Assembly: GCF_036826855.1 (NCBI RefSeq)
Contig: NZ_CP104578.1
Location: forward strand, 8,118,501 to 8,182,500
Direction: 5' to 3'
Length of the DNA: 64,000 bases
Source: Streptomyces sp. SJL17-4
Lineage (GTDB): Bacteria > Actinomycetota > Actinomycetes > Streptomycetales > Streptomycetaceae
This document shows positions 42,574 through 51,274 of this stretch, one piece after another. The notes beneath the pieces were generated by a model that ran no database searches, had not been told where the DNA came from, and saw only the letters and a program-made list of their open reading frames with translations. A program made the translations under genes and the position numbers. Positions within the stretch are counted from its first letter, which is position 1. Every line of letters begins with the position of its first letter.

Positions 42574-43695
42574 ATGTCCGACCTGCTCCGCGCCCCCGCC
42601 GAGATCAAGTACGCCGAGGAACTCGACTGGCTCGAGTCGATCGACGACAACCCCAAGCCGTTCTCGTGGCGTCTCTCCCCGAAGATGGTCCGCCTCTTCA
42701 TCCTCGGCTCCGAGCGCGCCGACGGCCTGGACCGGGAGGTGACGCAGAAGTGGTTCGGCGACCGCAGCTTCGTCGAGCGGTCCATCGTCACCCTCGCCTC
42801 CGACCGCGGCCTGCTCCTGATCGGAGACCCCGGCACCGGAAAGAGCTGGCTCGCCGAACTCCTCTCCGCCGCGATCAGCCGCAACTCCACCCAGGTCGTG
42901 CAGGGCACCGCGGGCACGACCGAGGACCACATCAAGTACTCCTGGAACGTCTCGATGGTCATCGCCAAGGGCCAGTCCCGCGAGTCGATGATCCCCTCAC
43001 CGATCATGACCGCGATGGAGACCGGCACCATCGGCCGCTTCGAGGAGCTCACCCGCTCCACCAGCGACGTCCAGGACGCGCTCATCTCGATCCTCTCCGA
43101 GAAGTACATCTCGGTCCCCGAACTCGACAGCGCCGGCGGCGAGAACATCGTCTTCGCCCAGCCGGGCTTCTCCGTCATCGCCACCGCCAACAGCCGTGAC
43201 CGCGGAGTCAATGACCTGTCGTCCGCGCTCAAGCGCCGGTTCAACTTCGTCCGCATCCCGGTCGTGACGAACAAGAAGAGCGAGGCGGAGATCGTCCGTT
43301 TCCGCACCGAGGAACTGCTGCGCCGGCACTCGATCGAGCTGGACGTGCCGCCCACCCTCCTCGACGTCCTCCTCCAGAGCTTCGCCGACCTCCGTGCCTC
43401 CGCCGCCGCGGCCGGGAGCGACGACGAGAAGCTGGAGTCCGCCCTGTCCACCGCCGAGCAGATCGGCGTCCTGGAGGACGCGGTCCTGCACAGCGACTTC
43501 TTCGGCGAGCGCACGCTGACGGCCCGCGCCCTCGCCGCCTCCCTGGTCGGTACGCTCGCCCGCCGCGAGCCGGAGGACCTGGCCATCCTCAACAAGTACC
43601 TGCACGGTGTCGTCGAGCCGCGCGGCAAGGAGCAGGGCGGCTCCTGGCCCGAGTTCCTGGAGGGCGGCCGCGAAGCGATCGCCAAGCTGGCATGA
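42574..43695 (+). CDS. MoxR-type AAA+ ATPase (YehL-like)
   Basis: 373 residues. Walker A G-D-P-G-T-G-K-S (84-91), a sensor region with A-T-A-N-S-R-D and R-R-F-N-F as arginine finger/sensor 2 elements. MoxR-class ATPases remodel or activate partner proteins, often with VWA proteins. N-terminal ~40 residues (A-E-E-L-D-W-L-E-S-I-D-D-N-P-K) are typical of the YehL-like subgroup. Stop overlaps the DUF5682 gene start by ATGA. Confidence 0.9.
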   Translation: MSDLLRAPAEIKYAEELDWLESIDDNPKPFSWRLSPKMVRLFILGSERADGLDREVTQKWFGDRSFVERSIVTLASDRGLLLIGDPGTGKSWLAELLSAAISRNSTQVVQGTAGTTEDHIKYSWNVSMVIAKGQSRESMIPSPIMTAMETGTIGRFEELTRSTSDVQDALISILSEKYISVPELDSAGGENIVFAQPGFSVIATANSRDRGVNDLSSALKRRFNFVRIPVVTNKKSEAEIVRFRTEELLRRHSIELDVPPTLLDVLLQSFADLRASAAAAGSDDEKLESALSTAEQIGVLEDAVLHSDFFGERTLTARALAASLVGTLARREPEDLAILNKYLHGVVEPRGKEQGGSWPEFLEGGREAIAKLA

Positions 43696-46637
43696 GCGCC
43701 ATTTCCGAGCGGCCCGTGAGCCCGTCGTTCGCCGCTCTGCGCGGGCAACTCCACGAAGCGGCGAACGAGTTCGCCGGTGGCCAGGACGCCCTGGAAGGCA
43801 TCCTGCTCGGCATGGTCGACGATGTCGACCGGGCGGTCGCCGAACCGCTGGAGATCTTCCCCGTCTGCCACCACTCGCCCGCCTCCGCCCTCGCCATGGC
43901 CCGCCGGCTCCGCGAGAAGCAGCCCAAGGTCGTCTACCTGGAGCTGTGCGAGGACATGGCGCCGCTCCTGACCGAACTGCGCAACTGCCGGCTGCCGGTC
44001 GCCGTGCAGGCCTTCGCGAGCGACATCGACGGCTTCCCGCCCGACTGGGCCCCGCTGTCCGTCGTCGCCCCGATCACCGAGGCCTCGGCCGAGTACCAGG
44101 CCATCGCGTACGCCCTCGACACCCCCGGCGTGGAACTCGTCCTCGTCGACCGCTCCTCCGACCACGTCTTCCAGTGGGACACCCGGCAGCCTGCGGACGA
44201 TGAGACTCACGCCGCCGGGACCGAGCCCGAGGCCGCTCTCCACGGCGAGGCCGTCGGCGTCGAGATCGGCGACCTGCGTCCGCGCTTCGCCGAACTGGAG
44301 GAGCACCTGCTGCGGCACGGCAAGGTGCGGCACTGGTCGGAATGGTGGCACCAGTACGTCGAGGTCCCGCTCGGCGACAGCGACCACGACACCTACCGCC
44401 AGGTCATGTTCCTCATCGGCAGCCTGTTCCGGCGGCTCGCCCCGGGCCGGGGCGAGCGGGTACGGGTCGACGAGGACCGCGAGCGCTACATGTGGACCCG
44501 GATGCGCGAGCACCTCGCCGCGACCGGCACCGACCCCGCGGACTGCCTCTACGTGTGCGGAGCCTTCCACGCGGCCAGCCGCGTCGACGAGTTCGGCGTC
44601 CACGGCACCGGCGACTTCGCCATCTCCCCACGGACCGCCACGACCTGGCAGTACGGGCTGATTCCCTCCAGCCACGCGGCGATCGAGGCACAGTTCGGCC
44701 TCGCATCCGGCTCGGTGTCGATCGCCGCGACGGAATGGGCGAAGAACCTCAAGCGCACCCGGGTGAAGCCGTACCGTCTGGAAGGCCAGTCCGGTACGAG
44801 GAAGCCGAGCGCGAGGAAGACGGCGGCGAAGGCCCCTGCGGCCACGCCCACGCCCATGCCCGCCGCACCCGCGCCCGTATCCGAACCGACCGAGGACCGG
44901 CTCACCGGGTTCCTCCAGCAGCCCCCCGCTCTCCACACCCTCGACGAGGCCGAACTGCTCGGCTGGTCCGTGGACATCGTGCGTGCCGCCCGACGCAACG
45001 GCTATCTCGCCTCCACCGCCGACGCCATCGCCGTGTTCGAGACGTCGATCCTGCTCGCCGCCCTGCGGGACCGGGCCAAGCCGACGCCGTACGACTTCCA
45101 GGACGCGGCGGTCACCTGCATCGAGAAGGACACCGTCCCCGGCCGGCGGGACGTGCGGCGGCTCGTCGAGATCATGATGGGCGGCGACCGGATCGGACAG
45201 GTCGGCTACGACGCGCTGCCGCCCCTCGCCCGTGACGTGCACGACCGGCTGGCGCCCCTGGAACTGAACCTCCAGCAGCGGGGGGTACGGCGAGCTCTGC
45301 TGGACATGGCGTCCCGGCCGGAGCTGCGTGCCTGCTCGGACGTCCTGTGGATGCTGCGCCGTCTGCTGCCGCCCGGCGCGGCCCGCACGGTGATGGGGGA
45401 GCGACGGCTCGGCGAGCGGTCGATCCAGGAGTCCTGGGACCTGTCGCTCGGCACCCACCAACGCGCGCTCATCGAGCTCGGCTACGAGGGCGTGAGCCTG
45501 GAGCAGGTGCTGGAGCAGCGGCTGCGCCGCACCGCCTACGGGCCGCAGGCCACCACGGCCGAGGTCCTCGCGGCCGTCGAGGACGCGACGCTCCATCTCG
45601 GCGGCCGGCGCCTCGCCGACGAGCTCGGCACCCGGGCCCTGGAAGTCCTCGCCGGCGAACGCACGGTGGACGGCGCGCCGGAAGTGTTGCGCCGGGTGCG
45701 TGGTCTCCTCGCGTACTACCGCACCAGCGAGCCGGTCCTCCCGCCGTGGATCGAGTCCTTCGTCAGAGCCGGGTACGCGCACTACTGCACCCTGCTGCCG
45801 ACGGCCTTCCGGGACGAGGACGCGACCGTGGGGCAGGTGTCGGCGATGCTGGGCTTCCTGTTCAGCATGGAGAGCCTGGCGCTGTCGCTCGGCTGCGACC
45901 GGACACAACTGGAGCTCGCGGTCGCGCAGTCGCACCCGGGGGACCCTGCCAAGACGGCCCTGCTGTGGGCCGCGCAGGTCCAGCTCGGCACCCTGACCCG
46001 GGGCGAGCTGCGCGGCCGCTGCGACGAACTCCTCGGCAACCCCCTGGTGGTGCCCTCGTACCCCCGCTACCTCAGTGGTTTCGTGCACGCGCTGGAGCCG
46101 GTGCCGGGACTCGCGGACGTCGTCGTGGAGGCCGTGTCGAACGCCTTCGGACGGCTCCCCGACCCCGTCCTGCTGCCATGGCTGCCCACCCTCATCACCA
46201 CGCTGCGGTCGAACGCCGCCGACCTCGCCCCGCTCCTCATCCGCGAGGCGGGCCGGATCTTCCCGGCACGGCTCGCGGCCCTGGACACCTGGGTCCCGCC
46301 GTGGCACGCACAGCCGGTGGCCCAGGTGTCCCCGGCCGCCTCCGTGCCACGCGGCGCGACGCTGCTTCCCCTGCACCCGGAGACCTGCGACGCGCTCGCG
46401 GACCTCCTGGGCCGCACGGACGGGTGGGCCCCGGCGGACGGGCCGGCGACGGGCCCGACGGCCCCGACGGGTACGGCCCTCCTGTTCACCCACCGCGCCA
46501 CCTGCGACGCCGTCGCTGACCTCCTGGGCTGCGGCGATCCCTGGACGCCGGTGGGTCCGGCGCTCCCCGCGTCGTCCCTGACGACGAGACACCCGGAGAC
46601 GGCCCACGCGGTCGCGGTGCTCCTCGCGACCCCGTGA
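43692..46637 (+). CDS. DUF5682-family protein (YehM-like), last gene of the MoxR-VWA operon
   Basis: 981 residues, cytosolic. N-terminal ~300 residues contain the DUF5682-type features F-P-V-C-H-H-S-P-A-S-A and V-Y-L-E-L-C-E-D, G-A-F-H-A-A-S, recalling an alpha/beta enzyme-like fold (haem or erythromycin esterase-like His). A Lys/Ala/Pro linker (~370-400) precedes a helical C-terminal half. The end has three degenerate H-P-E-T-C-D-A-L-A-D-L-L-G repeats, not present in shorter homologues that I know. About 980 residues against roughly 760 for E. coli YehM. It probably is the substrate or effector of the MoxR-VWA pair. Confidence 0.78.
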   Translation: MSAISERPVSPSFAALRGQLHEAANEFAGGQDALEGILLGMVDDVDRAVAEPLEIFPVCHHSPASALAMARRLREKQPKVVYLELCEDMAPLLTELRNCRLPVAVQAFASDIDGFPPDWAPLSVVAPITEASAEYQAIAYALDTPGVELVLVDRSSDHVFQWDTRQPADDETHAAGTEPEAALHGEAVGVEIGDLRPRFAELEEHLLRHGKVRHWSEWWHQYVEVPLGDSDHDTYRQVMFLIGSLFRRLAPGRGERVRVDEDRERYMWTRMREHLAATGTDPADCLYVCGAFHAASRVDEFGVHGTGDFAISPRTATTWQYGLIPSSHAAIEAQFGLASGSVSIAATEWAKNLKRTRVKPYRLEGQSGTRKPSARKTAAKAPAATPTPMPAAPAPVSEPTEDRLTGFLQQPPALHTLDEAELLGWSVDIVRAARRNGYLASTADAIAVFETSILLAALRDRAKPTPYDFQDAAVTCIEKDTVPGRRDVRRLVEIMMGGDRIGQVGYDALPPLARDVHDRLAPLELNLQQRGVRRALLDMASRPELRACSDVLWMLRRLLPPGAARTVMGERRLGERSIQESWDLSLGTHQRALIELGYEGVSLEQVLEQRLRRTAYGPQATTAEVLAAVEDATLHLGGRRLADELGTRALEVLAGERTVDGAPEVLRRVRGLLAYYRTSEPVLPPWIESFVRAGYAHYCTLLPTAFRDEDATVGQVSAMLGFLFSMESLALSLGCDRTQLELAVAQSHPGDPAKTALLWAAQVQLGTLTRGELRGRCDELLGNPLVVPSYPRYLSGFVHALEPVPGLADVVVEAVSNAFGRLPDPVLLPWLPTLITTLRSNAADLAPLLIREAGRIFPARLAALDTWVPPWHAQPVAQVSPAASVPRGATLLPLHPETCDALADLLGRTDGWAPADGPATGPTAPTGTALLFTHRATCDAVADLLGCGDPWTPVGPALPASSLTTRHPETAHAVAVLLATP

Positions 46638-46640
46638 CAG

Positions 46641-46683
46641 CGCACCGGCCGCCGGGGGGCATCGGGCCCCGGCGGCCGGTGCG
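46641..46683. terminator. 17-bp perfect terminator hairpin between convergent genes
   Basis: CGCACCGGCCGCCGGGG (46641-46657) pairs with CCCCGGCGGCCGGTGCG (46667-46683) across a 9-base loop. Between the DUF5682 gene and the convergent phytase gene; serves both strands. Confidence 0.85.
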
Positions 46684-46716
46684 GGTGAGGGTGCGGGAGA
46701 GCGGTCGTGCGGAGGA

Positions 46717-48081
46717 TCAGTCGTCGAGGGCGTCCACGACGAGGCCGAGGTCGACGAACTTGAAGTTGGTCGCGGGGCGGTCACCGTCGCCGGGAGCGTC
46801 GTGGCCGTCCTGCACCACGAGGAGACCGTTCGGGTACTTCGAGCCGAGGGGGGCGTTCAGGGCGGCGGCGCCGTCGCACTCCTCGGAGCCGTCGAGGGCG
46901 CCGCTCGCGGGCGCGACCCGGAAGCCGCCCTCGTACTCGTTGTGGTCGGCGAGCTCCCGGTCGTAGGCGGCGAAGGTGTTGTCGCCCTGGCTGGAGGCGA
47001 GGAGGTATCCGTCGCCGTCGGACTCGGTGACCAGTGTCAGACCCTCGACGTCCGAAGAGATCCGGGTCCCGCCGTAGCCGGGGTCGGCGCCCGGCGTGCA
47101 CTCCTCGGTCTCCTCGTCGTACACGCCGGGGACGCCGTACTCGCGGACCGTGTCGACCAGCTTCGGCGTGCCCGTGAGGTCGGCGCGAAGACGCCAGACG
47201 CCGACGTCCTCCTGGCCGGCGTACAGGGTGCCGTTGGCCGGGTCGACGACCATGCCCTCGACCTGCGGCAGCTCGCCGGGCTCGCCGCACGGGGCCCACG
47301 ACGTGCCGTTCGGCAGCCGGAAGGTGGCCGGCAGGTCCAGGGTGCGGATCGTGCGGTACGTGACCTTGCCGTCGGCGCCCGGGAGGAGTTCGAGCAGGGC
47401 GATGCTGGTCCGCTCGCGGCGGCTGACGAGCGCGAAGGACTTCCCGGACGCCGGGTCCGTCCAGGTCGCCAGACCGTACGCGGTCCGCTGGTCGTTGATC
47501 TCGGCCTGGTCCCGCGAGAAGACGGCCGGGGCGGCGGGATCGGTGACATCGGTCAGCGGGCCGCCGGCGCGGTCGCGGTCGATGCGGTAGAACCGCAGCC
47601 GGTCGTGGCCGCGGTCGCTGGTGACGGCGAGGTCGGTGCGCCCCGAGGAGAGCCGCAGGCCGTGGACGAGGTCCACGTTGTTGAACCGGCCGGGGGCGTC
47701 GTCCGGCCCGTCCGCCGGAGGCGCGGCTATCGACTGCACCGGGCGCGCGTCGAGGTCGTAGACGCGCAGCCCACCCTCCTTGGCGGTCGCGATGACGAGG
47801 CTGCGGCCGGGGGCGGCGGTGTTGCGCCAGATGGCGGGGTCGTCCGCGTCGGCGTTGCCGCCCGCGTCGTCGTCGTGCAGCACCGGGGTCTCGGCGCGGG
47901 GGGTCACGGCCGGCAGCGCGCGGGCGGGACCACGGTGGCGCACCTGGGCCAGTTCCTGGGCTTGGGCCTGGGCCTGTTCCTGGGCATCGGCGTCGGCCTG
48001 GGCCGGCGCGACGAGAGCGGCCGCGGCGAGCGCCGTGGTGACCACGAGCACGAGCGACCGGGCGGTACGGGGGCGAGTCAC
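46717..48081 (-). CDS. Secreted beta-propeller phytase (3-phytase family)
   Basis: 454 residues from GTG 48081. Signal peptide ends A-P-A-Q-A-D-A; an Ala/Gln repeat (E-Q-A-Q-A-Q-A-Q) follows. BPP landmarks: D-A-D-D-P-A-I-W, G-G-L-R-V-Y-D-L, F-N-N-V-D-L-V-H-G, E-G-M-V-V-D-P-A-N-G-T-L-Y, E-G-L-T-L-V and S-S-Q-G-D-N-T-F-A-A-Y. These line the calcium-binding propeller that releases phosphate from phytate at near-neutral pH. Probably phosphate scavenging; no PHO box was confirmed. Confidence 0.9.
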   Translation of the reverse strand: MTRPRTARSLVLVVTTALAAAALVAPAQADADAQEQAQAQAQELAQVRHRGPARALPAVTPRAETPVLHDDDAGGNADADDPAIWRNTAAPGRSLVIATAKEGGLRVYDLDARPVQSIAAPPADGPDDAPGRFNNVDLVHGLRLSSGRTDLAVTSDRGHDRLRFYRIDRDRAGGPLTDVTDPAAPAVFSRDQAEINDQRTAYGLATWTDPASGKSFALVSRRERTSIALLELLPGADGKVTYRTIRTLDLPATFRLPNGTSWAPCGEPGELPQVEGMVVDPANGTLYAGQEDVGVWRLRADLTGTPKLVDTVREYGVPGVYDEETEECTPGADPGYGGTRISSDVEGLTLVTESDGDGYLLASSQGDNTFAAYDRELADHNEYEGGFRVAPASGALDGSEECDGAAALNAPLGSKYPNGLLVVQDGHDAPGDGDRPATNFKFVDLGLVVDALDD

Positions 48082-48203
48082 GCAAGTCTCCTCAGGAGGG
48101 GGGCTTGTACGTCCTGCGTGAGCGTGCTGCCCTTCCGTGTCGGCCCGGCGGCCTCCGCCCGGCCGGAGGTCCGAAGTCCAGGTGTACGCGCGATGAACCG
48201 CGG

Positions 48204-48234
48204 CGCGGGCCGCGACCGTGTGTCGCGGCCCGCG
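48204..48234 (-). terminator. Hairpin after the beta-helix protein gene
   Basis: CGCGGGCCGCGAC (48204-48216) pairs with GTCGCGGCCCGCG (48222-48234), loop of 5. Lies ~43 bp past the stop of the minus-strand gene at 48277. Just beyond it are four copies of a 7-bp unit GGCAGGC/GGCAGGA (48247-48274). Confidence 0.75.
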
Positions 48235-48276
48235 TCTGTCTGCTGCGGCAGGCGGCAGGCGGCAGGCGGCAGGAGG

Positions 48277-49599
48277 TCAGGCGGGGTTCTTCACGTCCGC
48301 CAGGTAGCTCGCGCCGATGAGGCAGTCGCGCATCTCGTAGTGCGGCGCGACGGTTCCGGTCCAGCGGAGGAAGCCGGTCGCACCGGTCGCCGTCGACATG
48401 TCGATGAACCGGCAGCCGTCGTACAGGACCTTGCCGTACGTGGTCGGGACGGCCCCGGTCGTCACCTGGTGGGAGCCCATGAGGCCGCAGTCCACGTACC
48501 GCACCATCGGTCCGCGGGCGCCGTTGGCGTTGAAGTCGTAGACGTGCGTGACGGCGTTCGGAGCCCAGGACTTGAAGCTCAGCGCGGTGTCGTCGCACGA
48601 CTCGAACGTGATGTTCCCCTTGTACCACCGGGAGTCGATGACCTTGTGGCCGACGCCGCGCAGCTCGAAGCGGATGCCCTGCGCGTACAGCCGCATGACG
48701 GAGTCGGCCCGGGTGGTGGCGTCGGGGGTGAGCTGGAAGAACGTGCCGGTGGACGCGGCGTCGGTGAGGATGTAGGAGCCGCCGACGAAGTTCATGGAAC
48801 CGCCGCGGTTGTTCTTCACGAACACCCCGGACTGGTACTCCACCTTGCAGTCGCGGAACCAGTAGTTGAGGAACTGGTCCTGCTGGGTCGCGGCCGTCGT
48901 CATCCCCATGACGAGGAACGCGTCGGAGTAGGAGCCACCGACCTGGCAGTGGTCCCAGCCCATCTCGCTGTTCAGGTTGGACGTGGTGGCCGGGCCGTCC
49001 AGGCCGATGCCCCGCTTCCAGCTGCCGCGCCACTCCACGTCGCTGTACCAGGTGTCCTGGACGCCGTAATCGGCGGACGAGTACGCGTAGTTGAAGCTCG
49101 ACGTGGCGTTTGTGCTGGTGAACGTGAGGCCCGAGATGCGGATGTTCTTGTAGCGCTGGTAGTTCGTCCAGAGCGTGGTGTCGTCGGCCGTAGGGGAGTA
49201 CACGATCCGCGACAGCCGCTTGCCGTAGCCGGTGATCGACACCCCGTCGACGATGCCGCCGTTGCCCTCGCCGTTGACGTTCGGCAGGAGCGAGTCCGGC
49301 TGGGTCAGAAGATAGGTGCCGGGCGGGACGACCAGGACCTTCTTCGGGATGGCCCCGGAGATCGGACCGGGCTGGAACGAGGCGAGGACCTCGGCGGCGG
49401 CCGCACGGAACGCGGCGTCGCTCGGGGTGACGCCGGTCGGGTCGGCGCCCTTGCTGATGACGTCGACGCTGTACGGGTCACCCCCGGAACCGGCCGCGTG
49501 GGCCGTACCGCCCCCCACCGTCAGAGCGCCCGCCGCGGCCCCGACTCCCGCTGTCGCCACGCCGCGTATGACGGAACGACGGTCCATGCCTCTGGCCAT
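48277..49599 (-). CDS. Secreted beta-helix (pectate-lyase-3-like) protein
   Basis: 440 residues; ATG 49599 chosen with GGGGGCAG upstream. The N-terminus D-R-R-S-V-I-R-G plus an Ala/Gly-rich segment resembles a Tat signal. The mature part begins Y-S-V-D-V-I-S-K-G-A-D-P-T-G-V-T-P-S-D, the hallmark entry to right-handed parallel beta-helix proteins of the pectate_lyase_3/GH28-GH55 clan, with many Asn/Gly turns. Polysaccharide lyase or hydrolase activity is possible, but no certain catalytic residues can be named. Monocistronic. Confidence 0.75.
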   Translation of the reverse strand: MARGMDRRSVIRGVATAGVGAAAGALTVGGGTAHAAGSGGDPYSVDVISKGADPTGVTPSDAAFRAAAAEVLASFQPGPISGAIPKKVLVVPPGTYLLTQPDSLLPNVNGEGNGGIVDGVSITGYGKRLSRIVYSPTADDTTLWTNYQRYKNIRISGLTFTSTNATSSFNYAYSSADYGVQDTWYSDVEWRGSWKRGIGLDGPATTSNLNSEMGWDHCQVGGSYSDAFLVMGMTTAATQQDQFLNYWFRDCKVEYQSGVFVKNNRGGSMNFVGGSYILTDAASTGTFFQLTPDATTRADSVMRLYAQGIRFELRGVGHKVIDSRWYKGNITFESCDDTALSFKSWAPNAVTHVYDFNANGARGPMVRYVDCGLMGSHQVTTGAVPTTYGKVLYDGCRFIDMSTATGATGFLRWTGTVAPHYEMRDCLIGASYLADVKNPA

Positions 49600-49689
49600 T
49601 TCTGCCCCCACGTAAATGATCACAAGAAAGGCTTGAATATGATCATGGAGGGGGCATCAACGGCAAGATCCAGCCATGGGTTGTCTCGT
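49600..49689. other. AT-richer spacer between the beta-helix gene and the TrkA-N fragment
   Basis: Contains AATATGATCATGGAG and ATAAATGATCAC-like segments, unusually AT-rich for this genome. A frame here (H-F-L-A-T-E-R-D-N-P-W-L-D-L) has no start that I can defend. May be the promoter region of the beta-helix gene. Confidence 0.35.
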
Positions 49690-50145
49690 TCAGTCGCCAG
49701 GAAGTGGCGGTGACCCGGACGGCGTCCGCCGCATGTTGACCTCGTCGTCCTCGTGGAGCAGAGCCAGTGCCTGCGCCCGGCGTACGCCCGCCGCGACGAG
49801 GGCCGGCTCGTCGGGCGGTGTCCGGTCGGCCTGTTGGACCCGCACGCGTGGCTCGTCGGTCTCCGGGCCGCCGCCGGTGGGTGCGACGAGGACGACGTCC
49901 TGCCGGTACACCTCGGCCAGTTCACCGGCGATCCGGTGGGCGAGGGCGTCGTCCCCGCACACGACCATGTGCCCGGCCATGTGCCCGGCCGTGTGCCCGT
50001 CCTGGGGGGCGCCCCGGCGGGAGGCGGACTCCCGCCGGTCTGACGGCGAGGGACCTGACGCGGTACGGCAGTCATGGTCGCCTCCCGTCCGGATGTCGAC
50101 CTCACCCTTCCAGCCGAACAGGTCCCGCGGCATGGGTGCTGACAT
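49690..50145 (-). pseudogene. TrkA-N-type NAD-binding domain fragment
   Basis: About 150 residues on the minus strand. A stretch H-M-V-V-C-G-D-D-A-L-A-H-R-I-A-G-E-L-A, then D-V-V-L-V-A-P, then A-L-V-A-A-G-V-R-R-A-Q-A-L-A-L-L-H-E-D-D-E-V-N is the first half of a TrkA-N (RCK-type) NAD-binding domain. After E-D-D-E-V-N the frame turns into unrelated residues and stops, and the N-terminal ~55 residues are low complexity (H-T-A-G-H-M-A-G-H-M repeat). The intact counterpart is a large ion channel or regulator; this looks like a truncated relic. Confidence 0.5.
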
Positions 50146-50228
50146 CCAACTTGACTGCCGCGGAGGGGATTTGCCGCAGCGCGTTCACCCCTCGGCGACC
50201 GACGCCGGGCCGCTGGGCGCGGGGGCGG

Positions 50229-50720
50229 TCACATGACCCGCGCGGACAGCCGTGCCATCGCCTGCTCCAGCTCGCGCCGCGCGCCGAACGGCACCAGCGC
50301 CGCGCGCCCCGGGACCCGTACGCCACCGGTGAGCGCGACCCGCGTGTGCCCGCTCTCCTTCTCGTCCTCCACGGCCGCCATCCCGATGACCAGGAACCGG
50401 CTCTGCAGCCAGCACCAGCCGGGGCGCAGCACGCCGTCGAAGTGCGCCCGCAGTCCGTAGCGGCTGCGGGCGAGGGCCTCCACCCGGTCGCCGTCGCGCT
50501 GCAGGATCCGGACCGACCTCATGTCGGGCTGGAACTCCCCGAAGCCGCCCTCCAGATCACCCATCACCTGCCAGACCCGGGGGAGTGGCGCGGGGAGCAC
50601 CCGCTCGACGAGCCGGGCGCCCCGGACACCCGCGACCATGACGCGCAGCCGCCGCACGTCGTCGAGCAGCGGCGCACCCCTACCCTCGTTGCCCCCATCG
50701 CCCTCGGTGCCTTCCTTCAC
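50229..50720 (-). CDS. SRPBCC/START-like protein
   Basis: 163 residues from GTG 50720, overlapping the sigma factor stop (GTGA). Residues ~35-160 have the SRPBCC pattern: V-L-P-A-P-L-P-R-V-W-Q-V-M-G-D-L, then P-D-M-R-S-V-R-I-L, then W-C-W-L-Q-S-R-F. These bind hydrophobic ligands in a helix-grip cavity. Co-translated with an ECF sigma factor, so it may sense or carry a ligand linked to that regulator. Confidence 0.72.
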   Translation of the reverse strand: MKEGTEGDGGNEGRGAPLLDDVRRLRVMVAGVRGARLVERVLPAPLPRVWQVMGDLEGGFGEFQPDMRSVRILQRDGDRVEALARSRYGLRAHFDGVLRPGWCWLQSRFLVIGMAAVEDEKESGHTRVALTGGVRVPGRAALVPFGARRELEQAMARLSARVM

Positions 50721-51274
50721 GCGGACCACGCCTTTCGGAAACTCTGCCGGGCCCGGTGCAGCCGGGACTTCGCCGTGCCGGTCGGGACGCCGAGCAGCGC
50801 CGCCGCGGACTCCTCGTCCATCCCCTCGATGTCCCGCAGCACGAGGACGGCCCGATGGGCGGGCGACAGCCGCGCCAGGACGTCGTCGATGTCGGCGGCC
50901 AGCTGTGGATCTCCCCGCTCCGGTACGTCGCTGAGTTCGGCCGGCCGCGCCCTTCCCGCCCGTTTCGCCACCCGCACCGCCTCCCGTACGGCGATCGCCC
51001 GCACCCACCCGTAGAGCGCCTCCGGCTCCCGTAGCGAACGCAGCGAGGTGAAGACCGCCACCAGCGCCTCCTGTGCGGCGTCCGGTCCGTCGTCCAGCGC
51101 GATGGGACGGCAGATCCGGGAGATGTACGGGGTGAGGTGATCGAGCAGGTCGTGCAGGGCCAGCGTGTCGCCGCCCCGGGCGGCCCGGACCAGCGCCACG
51201 CCCCGGTCGACGGGGTCAGCGGAGCCGACGCGGCCCGCGGGGCCGGCGCGGTCGACGGCGTCAGCGGGCGGCAC
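50717..51274 (-). CDS. ECF-type RNA polymerase sigma factor
   Basis: 185 residues. Region 2 is seen in Y-I-S-R-I-C-R-P-I-A and A-L-Y-G-W-V-R-A-I-A-V-R-E-A, region 4 in L-S-P-A-H-R-A-V-L-V-L-R-D-I-E-G-M-D-E-E-S-A-A-A-L-L-G-V-P-T-G-T-A-K-S-R-L-H-R-A-R. The region-2/4 pair without 1.1 or 3 makes it ECF. GTG 51274 lies within the previous gene's end. The upstream DUF3995 membrane protein may be its anti-sigma or sensor (inference; no canonical anti-sigma zinc motif is seen). Confidence 0.87.
   Translation of the reverse strand: MPPADAVDRAGPAGRVGSADPVDRGVALVRAARGGDTLALHDLLDHLTPYISRICRPIALDDGPDAAQEALVAVFTSLRSLREPEALYGWVRAIAVREAVRVAKRAGRARPAELSDVPERGDPQLAADIDDVLARLSPAHRAVLVLRDIEGMDEESAAALLGVPTGTAKSRLHRARQSFRKAWSA

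Noticed and set aside
42543..46784. 1413-codon open frame on the minus strand
   Set aside because: It is antisense to the MoxR/DUF5682 genes, has no domain, and results from the lack of stop codons in high-GC antisense frames.
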